DNA of 64,000 bases from Ehretia macrophylla (lineage: Eukaryota > Streptophyta > Magnoliopsida > Boraginales > Ehretiaceae): NCBI GenBank assembly GCA_037974665.1, contig CM075769.1, forward strand, positions 78,391,190-78,455,189. The letters run 5' to 3'. This document shows positions 23,823 through 34,310 of this stretch, piece by piece. Within the stretch, counting starts at the first letter, position 1, and the number at the start of each line of letters is the position of its first letter. The translations under genes were made by a program, and so were the position numbers. The notes beneath the pieces were generated by a model, which was not told the origin of the DNA, made no database searches, and was given only the letters and a program-made list of their open reading frames with translations.

Positions 23823-24166
23823 CTTTTCAATTTGTTTTACCCTGGTTAGGGTTGCCAAGATACTTTATCCACCAAATCTCAGTTACCGAATCACACGGAA
23901 AATTGGGAAAGACAACTTTGCTTCACGTAGAGGCCGGGCCCTCAAACCGAGGGCGTAGGGTTTGTGACCAGGTCTCCGTCGCTCCGGTGCCCATAACTTT
24001 TGATCCGTTAGGAGTTACGCGGCGTACAGCATACCGTTGCAAAGCACTCTGAGAGCTCTACGATTGGGGCAGCCAACTTGCTCGCTGTGCCCCTTTTTGG
24101 AGCCCTAAATCGAACATTTTCATTAGTTTTAGGCCACTTTTATTCTTTTGCCTAATTTTTTCGTCC

Positions 24167-24171
24167 CGGAT
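24167..24171 (+). repeat. Left target-site duplication of the solo LTR
   Basis: CGGAT, identical to 28017-28021. The undisturbed spacer reads CCCGGATCGTACGTC. Confidence 0.9.
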
Positions 24172-24865
24172 TGTCATGCCCCAACCCGGCCTATAAAGGT
24201 TAGACTAGGGTGTGATCTAAACATTCAAGTCACGTCTCGTACTTAACCGTTCATGAAGATTTAACACTTAACATTTTGGCCTAAACTCCAAAATTTTTCA
24301 GTAAACCGGCAGCATAACGGCTGTAATTGGGCTATTTGGTTTGACCTAATTTTCTAAACGCCTCAATTATTCCAATCATTAATCCAATTCCATTAAGGAC
24401 TCCTATTTGTCACCAAGCGATTTGCCTACTAGTTTATCTTGAAAGTCTCGTTTGGTTAATAAGCCTAACATGATAACTATGTCCCGTTTATTTGTTAATT
24501 TTCTGTCATGCAAGTACCTATTATCCTTTAGTTTCCAAATGAGCACCTAAGTGAAATTAGATATAATTAACTTAGTTGATCGTTCATCTAGTGGTTTGAA
24601 AGCATACGATAACTACTAATTAAGAAAACGAAAGCAAACAACCAAATAAAAATTCGTCCGGTTATAGATAGTACAATCCCATAATTAGACCCAAATTACA
24701 ACGGGGTCATTTACATCAATAAAATGAATAGTTTGCAATCAAACACAACATCCATATAGCAACCACTTTCAGGCAAAGCACAAAAGCACGTAGGGACAGG
24801 CAATCACTCCAAGGAACCATTGTTAGGCACATCTTCCTCGGGTACCTGTTCTTGATCTTCTTCAC

Positions 24866-26675
24866 CTGAGATGATAAAAGAGGGTGAGTCCTTATGAACT
24901 CAGTGAGGGGGAACGAGAAATAGGTTTTGAAACTCATTTTCTGGTTCAACTTATGAAAATCCTTTTGCAAGCATGAATATAACAATAATATAAGATACAG
25001 GAACAGGAATACCAGTCTTTCCTCCCCGAGGTTCTCTAGGAACCAAGCGAGAGTACTTAGTCACATTGTAAAAGGATAAGGTGAGCTTCAGCTCTCAGAT
25101 CAGTTTCAGAATCAGAAGTTATGGTCGACTTCAAATCATTCCCCAAACACGCCAGGTGGGTGTACTCCGGATGTACCCCGAAATCCTACGACCCAACTCT
25201 CCGAGGAAGTCTAGCCCCCAAGCGAGAGAGGGAATGGGACCATGGTAGTCACGGGTGCACCGGCAAGCCCGATGCCGCCCGGTGTGCTGATCGCTACCAT
25301 GCCAACAGGAAAGGTTGCAACCTTGTATGCAATGCACATTCATGACAGGCAATATATCACAGGAGGAGGACAACAAAGTAGGTTGCCTCCGGACAGTCAT
25401 AAGATTGCACATTGACCAAGTAAACAGGTAAACAAGCAGGGCACGATAAGACAGGAAATTTCACTTGAAAGGCATATAGAGTTATATGAAAATTAAACGG
25501 GCAGCCATGTAACACATGTAAAACAGACCATAGAACTCATTTCAAAATCCACGTTATCAAGTAGTAAGCTTATTCAACATGCAATAACATCTACGTGGGT
25601 TCGGGTGCAAGAAAAGCTTATTTGTCAACATGCAATGATCAAAATCACATTTAAGACTATAAAGGCATTTACGGGCAGCCTACTAAACATATAATTCCAC
25701 ACAATATTCAAATGATCAACACTTAGCAAAACTACCTAGTCATTAGGGTTTCCATTTCGTGCATATTTGTGCAATTTGAGCCTCAACCAAACTCAAAGTC
25801 AATCTCAAACCATACATCATATAATTCAACATCCTCAACTACTCAAAACAGTCCACACAACATCTCAACACCACAATTCCAAGCAATTAACACCACAAGA
25901 GAGGTTACAATAATTTTTCCAAGCATATAGCTAAGTGAAACCCTTACCGCAATAGGCTGTTTTCTCACAATCAATAGGATAAGAAAAAAAACTCCAAATC
26001 CAGTGAATAAGATTTCAAATTAAAGCTTAAGAAGATAACTAAAATCAGAAACAAACCTTGCATCAATTGGAGTTCGGGATCATTAGATATAGCCGAAACA
26101 GTGAGATAGCACAAAACTGTCCAGATTTGCACACATTTCCATAATTGACGTTTTTAAGGTCCTTAGGGTCAGTTTTAGCCTTGGTCCATTTCCGACAAAA
26201 TTTTTCAGAACTGAAAAATCTAGCAGAACACCAAATTTCATGCATTTTGGACATCATTTACTAAGTCAAATATGGTTTGTTCCACAAGGTCAGTGCATCT
26301 GCCAAAACCTGCTTCATTTTTCCAGATTTCCGGATTTGGACACATTTTAAAGATTCGCCATTTTGAGGATCTTAGAGTCAAGATTAGCTTCGGCCTATTT
26401 CTGGGAAAAATGTTCAAAACTGTCCAAAATAGTCACCTACAAATTTTCATGAATTTTCAACATCATTTTCCTAGCTAAACTTACCTCGAAATAGACTGGT
26501 CAGAGAGCTGTCAACAATTCGACTTCACCTAGCATCACTTTCAAGCCAAGATCTTGCCATGCATGGTTGTTTAAGCTTATGAACGAACATATAACTCAAG
26601 TACAGAAGAAAATACACACATTTATGAGCATGCATGTGGATTTTTGAAGAGTTTTCAAAAGGTTTTAGCCCTCAC
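24866..26675 (-). other. Intron-like segment in the solo LTR (candidate)
   Basis: On the minus strand CTAAG|GTGAGGG resembles a splice donor and TTTATCATCTCAG|GTGAAG an acceptor, 1810 bp apart. After the acceptor a short acidic frame of about 18 codons runs to a stop. The unrelated-length LTR at 34311 has the same layout. Splicing is not demonstrated. Confidence 0.3.
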
Positions 26676-27569
26676 CTTAGCAATCAACCCAAAAGATGCT
26701 CAAAAACCTTGTTGAAGCTCAAATCTCTTCTTCTTCTTCTTGCTTAGCCGAGATTCCAACTAGCTTTTCTCTATTTTTTCCTAGCTTAGTGATCAATCTC
26801 TTAGCACATGCATGAGGTTAGAACATGAAGAAAAGAAATGGAAGTCAAGAAGCTTACCTAGGCCGAATAGAAGTCTTCAATGTACATGCATGTGTGATTT
26901 TCACTTCCTAGCTAGCTCGGTTGAGGTCCTTTGCTTATGGCTTGATTTGTTTAGCTATGGTGTGAAGAAGATAAGCTATGGAGGTAGAGAACTCAGCCAA
27001 AACCGAAATGGAGAGAGAAAATGAGAGGGAAGTGAGAGAAAAGAAGGAGAAATGAAAGAGAAATGAAAGATTATGACAAAGAATGACAAAGAGTGATGTT
27101 TTGCATTGTTCTAAGCATATGGTCGGCCTTGGGCAGCCCATTTTCAGTATTTTTGTGTCTTCAAGGAGTATTTTGAAATGGCTAGCATGGGCATGGAGCA
27201 CTTGGTCGAAAATGGTGGAGATTTGAGGAGAATTGAGCAATTTTTTATGCATTGTGTTAAGTGTTTTGTCATAGTTTGTCTAGGACTAAATTTTTATGCA
27301 TTTGTGTTATTAGAATTGTCATCGGAATGTTTGGGAATGAGGGAATCTAGGTAGAATAAAATATAGGAATGTTTGTTGATGAGTTGAATTATGAAAAGAA
27401 TAATAGATAGTGGAAAATGTAGGAATAGTTTAGTATTATTTTATTGTTAGTGGAGTTTGTAGAAAATTTGAATTAGGAATATAATATTGGTTAGTGATTG
27501 TGTAGGATTATTTTAGTGTCTAGTGCTTTGTGTAGGATTCTTTCTTGATTAACGTGGTGGCATGGATTC

Positions 27570-28008
27570 CTAGATCTAGGGCACGAATTACGAGGTAGAC
27601 ACGAACTACAAGGTACAACACGTATTTCAAGACTAAGGTACATACTTCAAGATAAGTGCACGGATTCTAATGCTAACACACACAACCCTAGGTGAATGAA
27701 CGTAGACCAAAATAAGGCACGTAATTCAAGACACGACTCTTAAACCTAGGTTAAAGCACGCAGTTCAAGATTAATGCACGCGAAATGAAGAGACACACGT
27801 AAATCAAGGTCTCGCACGTAAATTAAGGTCATGGCATGTTTATCTAGGTATCGCACGTATATCGAGGATTAGGGCACACAATTCTAGGTTAAGGCACGTA
27901 TAACGAGGCATGCACGAAAACCAAGACAGGGCACGTAATCCAAGGTCGGTCATATAATTACTGATCTATGGCATGCAAATCGAGGTATGACATATTATTC
28001 GAGGTTGG
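27570..28008 (-). repeat. Degenerate tandem minisatellite in the U3 end of the solo LTR
   Basis: About 20 loose repeats of 20-25 bp with the recurring form GCACGTAAATCAAGG plus a variable joint. In LTR orientation they sit at the 5' (U3) end, where enhancers usually lie. Many carry a CACGT (ACGT) core. Confidence 0.7.
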
Positions 28009-28016
28009 GCCTCACA

Positions 28017-28021
28017 CGGAT
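28017..28021 (+). repeat. Right target-site duplication of the solo LTR
   Basis: CGGAT, the second copy of the 5-bp target, followed at once by normal spacer CGTACGTCGTGAGC. Confidence 0.9.
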
Positions 28022-28230
28022 CGTACGTCGTGAGCTGTTAAAAGGATGACAACCTAACTCGCGGTACATCAGAGGGCCCTACAACATGTCGATATCACGT
28101 CTTGGGAGGATGCCGCGTTGTTGAAGCAGATGGGTTGTCGTTATGCCCATTGGGCCTTTTGAATAGGCCATCTCTCTAGGCTGGCACTGTGAACCGTTAA
28201 CACATATAAGAATTGTGCCCTCAACATGAC

Positions 28231-28349
28231 GGGTGCGATCATACCAGCACTAATGCACTGGATCCCATAAGAACTCCGAAGTTAAGCGTTCTTGGGCGAG
28301 AGTAGTACTAGGATGGGTGACCCGCTGGGAAGTCCTCGTGTTGCACCCC
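28231..28349 (+). rRNA. 5S rRNA: 5S rRNA copy 37
   Basis: First 5S gene after the solo LTR, full length. Changes at 29, 39, 60 and 94. Its own spacer lacks about 13 bp around the GCCCATT hairpin. Confidence 0.95.
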
Positions 28350-28893
28350 CTTTTCAAATTTTTTTGCCCTTGTTAGGGTTGCCAAAATACTTTATCCACC
28401 AAATCTCTATTACTGAATCCCACGGAACATTGGGCAAGACAACTTCGCTCACGTAGAGGCTGGGCCCGCAAACCGAGGGCGTAGGGTTTGTGACCAGGTC
28501 TCCGTCGCTCCGGTGCACATAACTTTTGATCCGTAAGTTGTTACGCGGCGCACAACATACCGTTGTAAAGCTCTATGAGAGCTCTACGACGGGGGCAGCC
28601 AGCTAGCATGCTATGCCCGTTTTTGGAGACCAAAATTGAATGTTTTCATCAGTTTCAGGACACTTTTCTTCTTTTGCCCTGTTTTTTAGTCCCGGATCGT
28701 ACGTCGTGAGCTATTAAAAGGATGACAACCTGACTCGCGGTACATCAGAGGGCCCTACAACGTGTCAATATCACGTCTTGCGAGGATGCTGCGTTGTTGA
28801 AGCAGATGGGTTGTCATTAGGCCCATTGGGCCATCTCTCTTGGCTGGCACAGTGAACCGTTAACATATATAGGAATTCTGCCCTCAAAATGAC

Positions 28894-29012
28894 GGGTGCG
28901 ATCATACCAGCACTAATGCACCGGATCCCATCAGAACTCCGAAGTTAAGCGTACTTGGGCGAGAGTAATACTAGGATGGGTGACCCCCTGGGAAGTCCTC
29001 GTGTTGCACACC
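28894..29012 (+). rRNA. 5S rRNA: 5S rRNA copy 38, near consensus
   Basis: Three changes (60, 75, 117). Confidence 0.96.
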
Positions 29013-29570
29013 ATTTTCAATTTTTTTTGCCCTGGTTAAGGTTGCCAAGATATTTTATCCACCAAATCTCTATTACCGAATCTCATGGAACATTGGGCAA
29101 GACAACTACGCTTCACTTAGAGGCCGGGCCCGCAAACCGAGGTAGTAGGGTTTGTGACCAGGTCTCCGTCGCTTCGGTGCCCATAACTTTTGATCTGTAA
29201 GGAGTTACGCGGTGCACAGCATACCGTTGCAAAGCTCTCTAAGAGCTCTACGACGGGGGTAGCAAGCTTGCTCACTGTGCCCGTTTTTGGAGCCCAAAAT
29301 CGAATGTTTTCATCAGTTTCGGGATACTTTTCTTCTTTTGCCCTATTTTTTCATCCTGGATCGTACGTCGTGAGCTGTTAAAAGGACGACAACCTGACTC
29401 GCGGTACATCAGAGGGCCCTACAATGTGTCGATACCACGTCTTGCGAGGATGCTGCGTTGTTGAAGCGGATGGGTTGTTGTTAAGCCCATTGGGCCTTTT
29501 GAATGGGCCATCACTCTAGGCTGGCACTGTGAACCGTTAACATATATAGGAATTGTGCCCTCAACATGAC

Positions 29571-29689
29571 GGGTGTGATCAGACCAGCACTAATGCACCG
29601 GATCCCATCAGAACTCCGAAGATAAGCGTGCTTGGGGGAGAGTAGTACTAGAATGGGTGACCCCCTGGGAAGTCCTCGTATTGCACCCC
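29571..29689 (+). rRNA. 5S rRNA: 5S rRNA copy 39
   Basis: Full length. Changes at 6, 12, 52, 67, 82 and 110. Confidence 0.95.
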
Positions 29690-30248
29690 CTTTTCAATTT
29701 TTTTTGCCCTAGTTAGGGTTGCCAAGATACTTTATCCGCCAAATCTCTATTACCGAATCCCACGGAACATTGGGCAAGACAACTTCGCTTCACGTAGAGG
29801 CCGGGCCCGCAAACCGAGGGCATAGGGTTTTGTGACCAGGTCTGCGTCGCTCCGGTGCCCATAACTTTTTATCCGTAAGGAGTTACGTGGCGCACAACAT
29901 ACCATTGCAAAGCTCTCTAAGAGCTCTACGACAGAGGCAGCGAGCTTGCTCGATGTGCCTATTTTTGGAGCCCAAAATCAAACGTTTTCATTAATTTCAA
30001 GCCACTTTTATTCTTTTGCCCTGTTTTTCCGTCCCGGATCGTACGTCGTGAGCTGTTAAAAGGACGACAATCTGACTCGCGGTACATCAGAGGGCCCTAC
30101 AACGTGTCGATATCACGTCTTGCGAGGATGCTGAGTTGTTGAAGCGGATGGGTTGTCGTTAAGCCCATTGGGCCTTCTGAATGGGCCATCTCTCTAGGTT
30201 GGCACTGTGAACCGTTAACACATATAGGAATTGTGCCCTCAACATGAC

Positions 30249-30367
30249 GGGTACGATCATACTAGCACTAATGCACCGGATCCCATCAGAACTCTGAAGT
30301 TAAGCGTGCTTGGGCGAGAGTAGTACTAGGATGGGTGACCCTCGGGGAATTCCTCGCGTTGCACCCC
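30249..30367 (+). rRNA. 5S rRNA: 5S rRNA copy 40
   Basis: Full length. Changes at 5, 15, 47, 94, 96, 102 and 109. Confidence 0.95.
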
Positions 30368-30924
30368 TTTTTCAATTTTTTTTGCCCTTGTTAGGGTTGC
30401 CAAGATACTTTATCCACCAAATTTCTATTATCGAATCCCACGGAACATTGGGCAAGACAAATTCGCTTCATGTAGAGGTCGGGCCCGCAAACCGAGGGCA
30501 TAGGCTTTGTGACCAGGTCTCCGTCGCTCCGGTGCCCATAACTTTTGATCCGTAAACAGTTACGCGACGCACAGCATACCGTTACAAAGCTCTATGAGAG
30601 CTCTACGATGGGGGCATCCCGCTTGCTCATTGTGCCCATTTTTAAATCCGAAAATCGAATGTTTTCATCAATTTCTGGCCACTTTTGTTCTTTTGCTCTA
30701 TTTTTCCGTCCCAGATCGTACGTCGTGAGCTGTTAAAAGGACGACAACCTGACTCGCGGGACATCAGAGGCCCTACAACGTGTCGATATCACGTCTTGCG
30801 AGGATGCTGCGTTGTTAAAGCGGATTGGTTGTCGTTAAGCCCATTGGGCCTTTTGAATGGGCCATCTCTCTAGACTGGGACTGTGAACCGTTAACACATA
30901 TAGGAATTATGCCCTCAACGTGAC

Positions 30925-31043
30925 GGGTGCGATCATACCAGCACTAATGCACCGGATCCCATCAGAACTCCGAAGTTAAGCGTGCTTGGGCGAGAGTAGG
31001 ACTAGGATTGGTGACCCCATGGGAGGTCCTCGTGGTCCACCCC
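30925..31043 (+). rRNA. 5S rRNA: 5S rRNA copy 41
   Basis: First of the CCATGGG (95A) subtype. Changes at 76, 85, 95, 101, 111 and 113. The subtype also has GTTTACATCAG and GTCC(C/T)TGA in its spacer. Confidence 0.94.
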
Positions 31044-31601
31044 CTTTCAATTTTTTTTTTCCCTGGTTAGGGTTGCCAAGAAACTTTATCCACCAAATCT
31101 CTATTACCGAATCCCATGGAACATTGGGTAGGATAACTTCGCTTCACGTAAAGGCCGGGCCCACAAACCGAGGGCGTAGGGTTTGTGACCAAGTCTCCGT
31201 CGCTCCGGTGCCCATAACTTTTGATCTGTACGGAGTAACGCGACGCATAGCATACCGTTGCAAAGCTCTTAGAGAGCTCTACGACGTAGGCAGCAAGCTT
31301 ACTCGCTGTGCCCATTTTTGAATCCTAAAATTGAAAGTTTACATCAGTTTCAGGCCACTTATCTTCTTTTGCCATATTTTTCCGTCCTTGAGCGTACGTC
31401 GTGAGTTGTTAAAAGGATGACAACCTGACTCGCGGTACATCAGTGGGCCCTACAACGTGTCGATATCACGTCTTGCGAGGATGCTGCGTTGTTGAAGAAG
31501 ATGGGTTGTCGTTAAGCCCATTGGGCCTTTTGAATGGGCCATCTCTCTAGGCTGCGACTATGAACCGTTAACACATATAGGAATTGTGCCATCAACATGA
31601 C

Positions 31602-31720
31602 GGGTATGATCATACTAGCACTAATGCACCGGATCCCATCAGAACTCCGATGTTAAGCGTGCTTGGGCGAGAGTAGTACTAGGATGGGTGACCCCATGGG
31701 AAGTCCTCGTGTTGCACCCC
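31602..31720 (+). rRNA. 5S rRNA: 5S rRNA copy 42
   Basis: 95A subtype. Changes at 5, 6, 15, 50 and 95. Confidence 0.95.
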
Positions 31721-32277
31721 CTTTCAATTTTTTTTCCCCTTGTTAGGGTTGCCAAGATACTTTATCCACCAAATCTCTATTACCGAATCCTACGGAACAT
31801 TGGGCAAGACATCTTCGTTTCACGTAGAGGTCGGGCCCGCAAACCGAGCGCGTAGGGTTTGTGACCAGGTCTCCGTCGTTCCGGTGCCTATAACTTTTGA
31901 TCCGTACGGAGTTACGCGGTGCATAGCATACCGTAGCAAAGCTCTTAGAGAGCTCTACGACGTGGGTAGCGAGCTTGCTCGCTGTGCCTATTTTTCAAGT
32001 CCAAAATTGAAAGTTTACATCAGTTTCAGGCTACTTTTCTTCTTTTGACCTATTTTTCCGTCCCTGATAGTACGTCGTGAGCTGTTAAAAGGACGACAAC
32101 CTGACTCGCGGTAAATCAGAGGGCCCTACTACATGTCGATATCGCGTCTTGTGAGGATGCTGAGTTGTTGAAGCGGATGGGTTGTCGTTAGGCCCATTGG
32201 GCCTTTTGAATGGGCCATCTCTCTAGGTTGGCACTGTGAACCGTTATCACATATAGGAATTGTGCCCCCAACATGAC

Positions 32278-32396
32278 GGGTGCGATCATACTAGCACTAA
32301 TACACCGGTTCCCATAAGAACTCCGAAGTTAAGCGTGCTTGGGCGAGAGTAGTACTAGGATAGGTTACCCCCTGGGAAGTCCTCGTGTTGCACCCC
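32278..32396 (+). rRNA. 5S rRNA: 5S rRNA copy 43
   Basis: Full length. Changes at 15, 25, 32, 39, 85 and 89. Confidence 0.95.
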
Positions 32397-32954
32397 CTTT
32401 TCAATTTTTTTTTCCCTGGTTAGGGTTGCCAAGATACTTTATCCACCATATCTCTATTACCGAATCCCACGGAACATTGAGCAAGAAAATTTCGCTTCAT
32501 GTAGACGCCGGGCCCGCAAACCGAGGGCGTAGGGTTTGTGACCAGGTCTCCGTCGCTCCGATGCCCATAACTTTTGATCCGTAAGTATTTACGCAGCGCA
32601 CAGCATTCCGTTGCAAAGCTCTCTGAGAGCTCTACGACAGGGGCATCCTGCTTGCTCGTTGTGCCCATTTTTGGATCCCAAAATCGAACGTTTTCATCAG
32701 TTTCAGGCCACTTTTGTTCTTTTGCTCTATTTTTTCATCCCGGATCGTACGTCGTGAGTCGTTAAAAGGATGACAACCTGACTCGCGGGACATCAGAGGG
32801 CCCTACAACTTGTCGATATCACGTCTTGCGAGGATGTTGCGTTGTTGAAGCAGATAGGTTGTCGTTAAGCCCATTGGGCCTTTTGAATGGGCCATCTCTC
32901 TACGTTGGGACTGTGAACCGTTAACAGATATAGGAATTGTGCCCTCAACATGAT

Positions 32955-33073
32955 GGGTGCGATCATACCAGCACTAGTGCATCGGATCCCATCAGAACTC
33001 CGAAGTTAAGCGTGCTTGGGAGAGAGTAGTACTAGGATTGGTGACCCCATGGGAAGTCCTCGTGTTGCACCCC
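32955..33073 (+). rRNA. 5S rRNA: 5S rRNA copy 44
   Basis: 95A subtype. Changes at 23, 28, 67, 85 and 95. Confidence 0.95.
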
Positions 33074-33630
33074 CTTTCAATTTTTTTTGCCCTTGTTAGG
33101 GTTGCCAAGATACTTTATCCACCAAATCTCTATTACCGAATCCCATGAAACATTGGGCAGGACAACTTCGCTTCACGTAAAGGCCGGGCCCGCAAACCGA
33201 GGGCGTAGGGTTTGTGACCAGGTCTCCGTCGCTCCGGTGCCCATAACTCTTGATCCGTACGGAGTTACGCGGGGCATAGCATACCGTTGCAAAGCTCTTT
33301 GAGAGCTCTACGACTTGGGCAGTGAGCTTGCTCGCTGTGCCATATTTTGGAGCCCAAGATTGAAAGTTTACATCAGTTTTAGGCCACTTTTCTTCTTTTG
33401 CCCTATTTTTCCGTCCCTGATCGTACGTCGTGAGCTGTTAAAAGGACGACAACCTGACTCGTGGTACATTAGAGGGCCCTACAACATGTCGATATCACGT
33501 CTTGCGAGGATGCTGAGTTGTTGAAGCGGATGGGTTGTTGTTAAGCCCATTGGGCCTTTTGAATGGGCCATCTCTCTAGGTTGACACTGTGAACCGTTAA
33601 CACATATAGGAATTGTGCCCTCAACATGAC

Positions 33631-33749
33631 GGGTACGATCATACTAGTACTAATCCACCGGATCCCATCAGAACTCTGAATTTAAACGTACTTGGGCGAG
33701 AGTAGTACTAGGATGGGTTACCCCCAGGGAAGTCCTCGTGTTGCACCCC
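33631..33749 (+). rRNA. 5S rRNA: 5S rRNA copy 45
   Basis: Full length with about ten changes (5, 15, 18, 25, 47, 51, 56, 60, 89, 96). Its spacer ends with the upstream promoter of copy 46, now cut off from its gene by the retrotransposon. Confidence 0.94.
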
Positions 33750-34305
33750 ATTTTCAATTTTTTTTGCCCTGGTTAGGGTTGCCAAGATACTTTATCCACC
33801 AAATCTCTATTACCGAATCCCACGGAACATTGGGCAAGACAACTTCGCTTCATGTAGAGGCCGGGCCCGCAAACCGAGGGCGTAGGGTTTGTGACTAGGT
33901 CTCCGTCGCTCCGGTGCCCATAACTTTTGATCCTTAGGGAGTTACGCGTCGCACAGCATACCGTTGCAAATCTCTCTGAGAGCTTTACGACAGGGGCATC
34001 CAGCTTTCTCATTGTGCCCATTTTTGGATCCCAAAATCGAACGTTTTCATCAGTTTCAGGCCACTTTTGTTCTTTTGCTCTATTTTTCCGTCCCGGATCG
34101 TACGTCGAGAGGAGTTAAAAGGATGACAACCTTACTCGCGATACATCAGAGGGCCCTACAATGTGTTGATATCAAGTCTTGCGAGGATGCTGCGTTGTTG
34201 AAGCGGATGGGTTGTCGTTAAGCCCATTGGGCGTTTTGAATGGGCCATCTCTCTAGGCTGGGACTGTGAACCATTATCACATATACGAATTATGCCTTCA
34301 ACATG

Positions 34306-34310
34306 ACGGG
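34306..34310 (+). repeat. Left target-site duplication of the Ty3/gypsy element
   Basis: ACGGG, covering positions -2 to +3 of 5S copy 46. Confidence 0.92.

Larger units (their letters stand above)
1..24171 (+). repeat. 5S rDNA tandem array, left block (36 units)
   Basis: Head-to-tail units of 674-678 bp, each a 119-nt 5S gene plus a spacer of about 557 bp. The block opens inside a spacer and is cut by an LTR at the CGGAT in the distal spacer of unit 36. Starts of successive 5S genes are regularly spaced except for short units 17 (649 bp), 26 and 30 (666 bp each) and 31 (about 636 bp), which carry spacer deletions. Spacers hold no gene. Short open frames occur in them on both strands, but stops differ from copy to copy. 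Differences between units are largely C/T and G/A changes, as expected for methylated repeats (inference). Confidence 0.97.
24172..28016 (-). mobile_element. Solitary LTR of a Ty3/gypsy-like retrotransposon, minus orientation
   Basis: A 3845-bp block with TG...CA ends. CGGAT occurs immediately before (24167-24171) and after (28017-28021), a perfect 5-bp duplication of the spacer target. Read on the minus strand it ends GGGTTGGGGCATGACA, closely resembling the LTR end GGGGCGTGACA of the full element at 34311. I see no internal direct repeat of its termini, no primer site and no gag-pol, so it is a solo LTR left by LTR-LTR recombination rather than a two-LTR element. At 3.8 kb it is long for an LTR. 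Short open frames inside have no recognised similarity. Family assignment is inference from the ends. Confidence 0.8.
28017..34310 (+). repeat. 5S rDNA tandem array, middle block (9 complete units)
   Basis: The array resumes at CGGAT directly after the solo LTR. Subtracting the LTR and one 5-bp duplication restores a 676-bp spacing between the flanking 5S genes. It runs through copies 37-45 and ends with the first three bases (GGG) of copy 46, where the Ty3/gypsy element is inserted. The first complete unit is short (663 bp) because the palindromic GCCCATT...AATGGGC spacer motif has lost about 13 bp near position 28830. From copy 41 on, a new 5S subtype appears (CCATGGG in place of CCCTGGG around gene position 95). 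Confidence 0.97.

Noticed and set aside
1..24171. Cassandra-type TRIM elements, which carry 5S-like sequence in their LTRs
   Set aside because: Units are strictly head-to-tail with full-length 5S genes, upstream promoter and terminator, without primer site, polypurine tract or target duplications. This is a standard 5S rDNA arrangement.
24716..24985. 89-codon minus-strand frame in the solo LTR
   Set aside because: Crosses the intron-like acceptor and has no recognisable domain. Treated only as part of the LTR.
26812..27252. Overlapping 70- and 105-codon frames in the solo LTR
   Set aside because: Low-complexity A/G-rich leader-like sequence; no domain, both strands open by composition.
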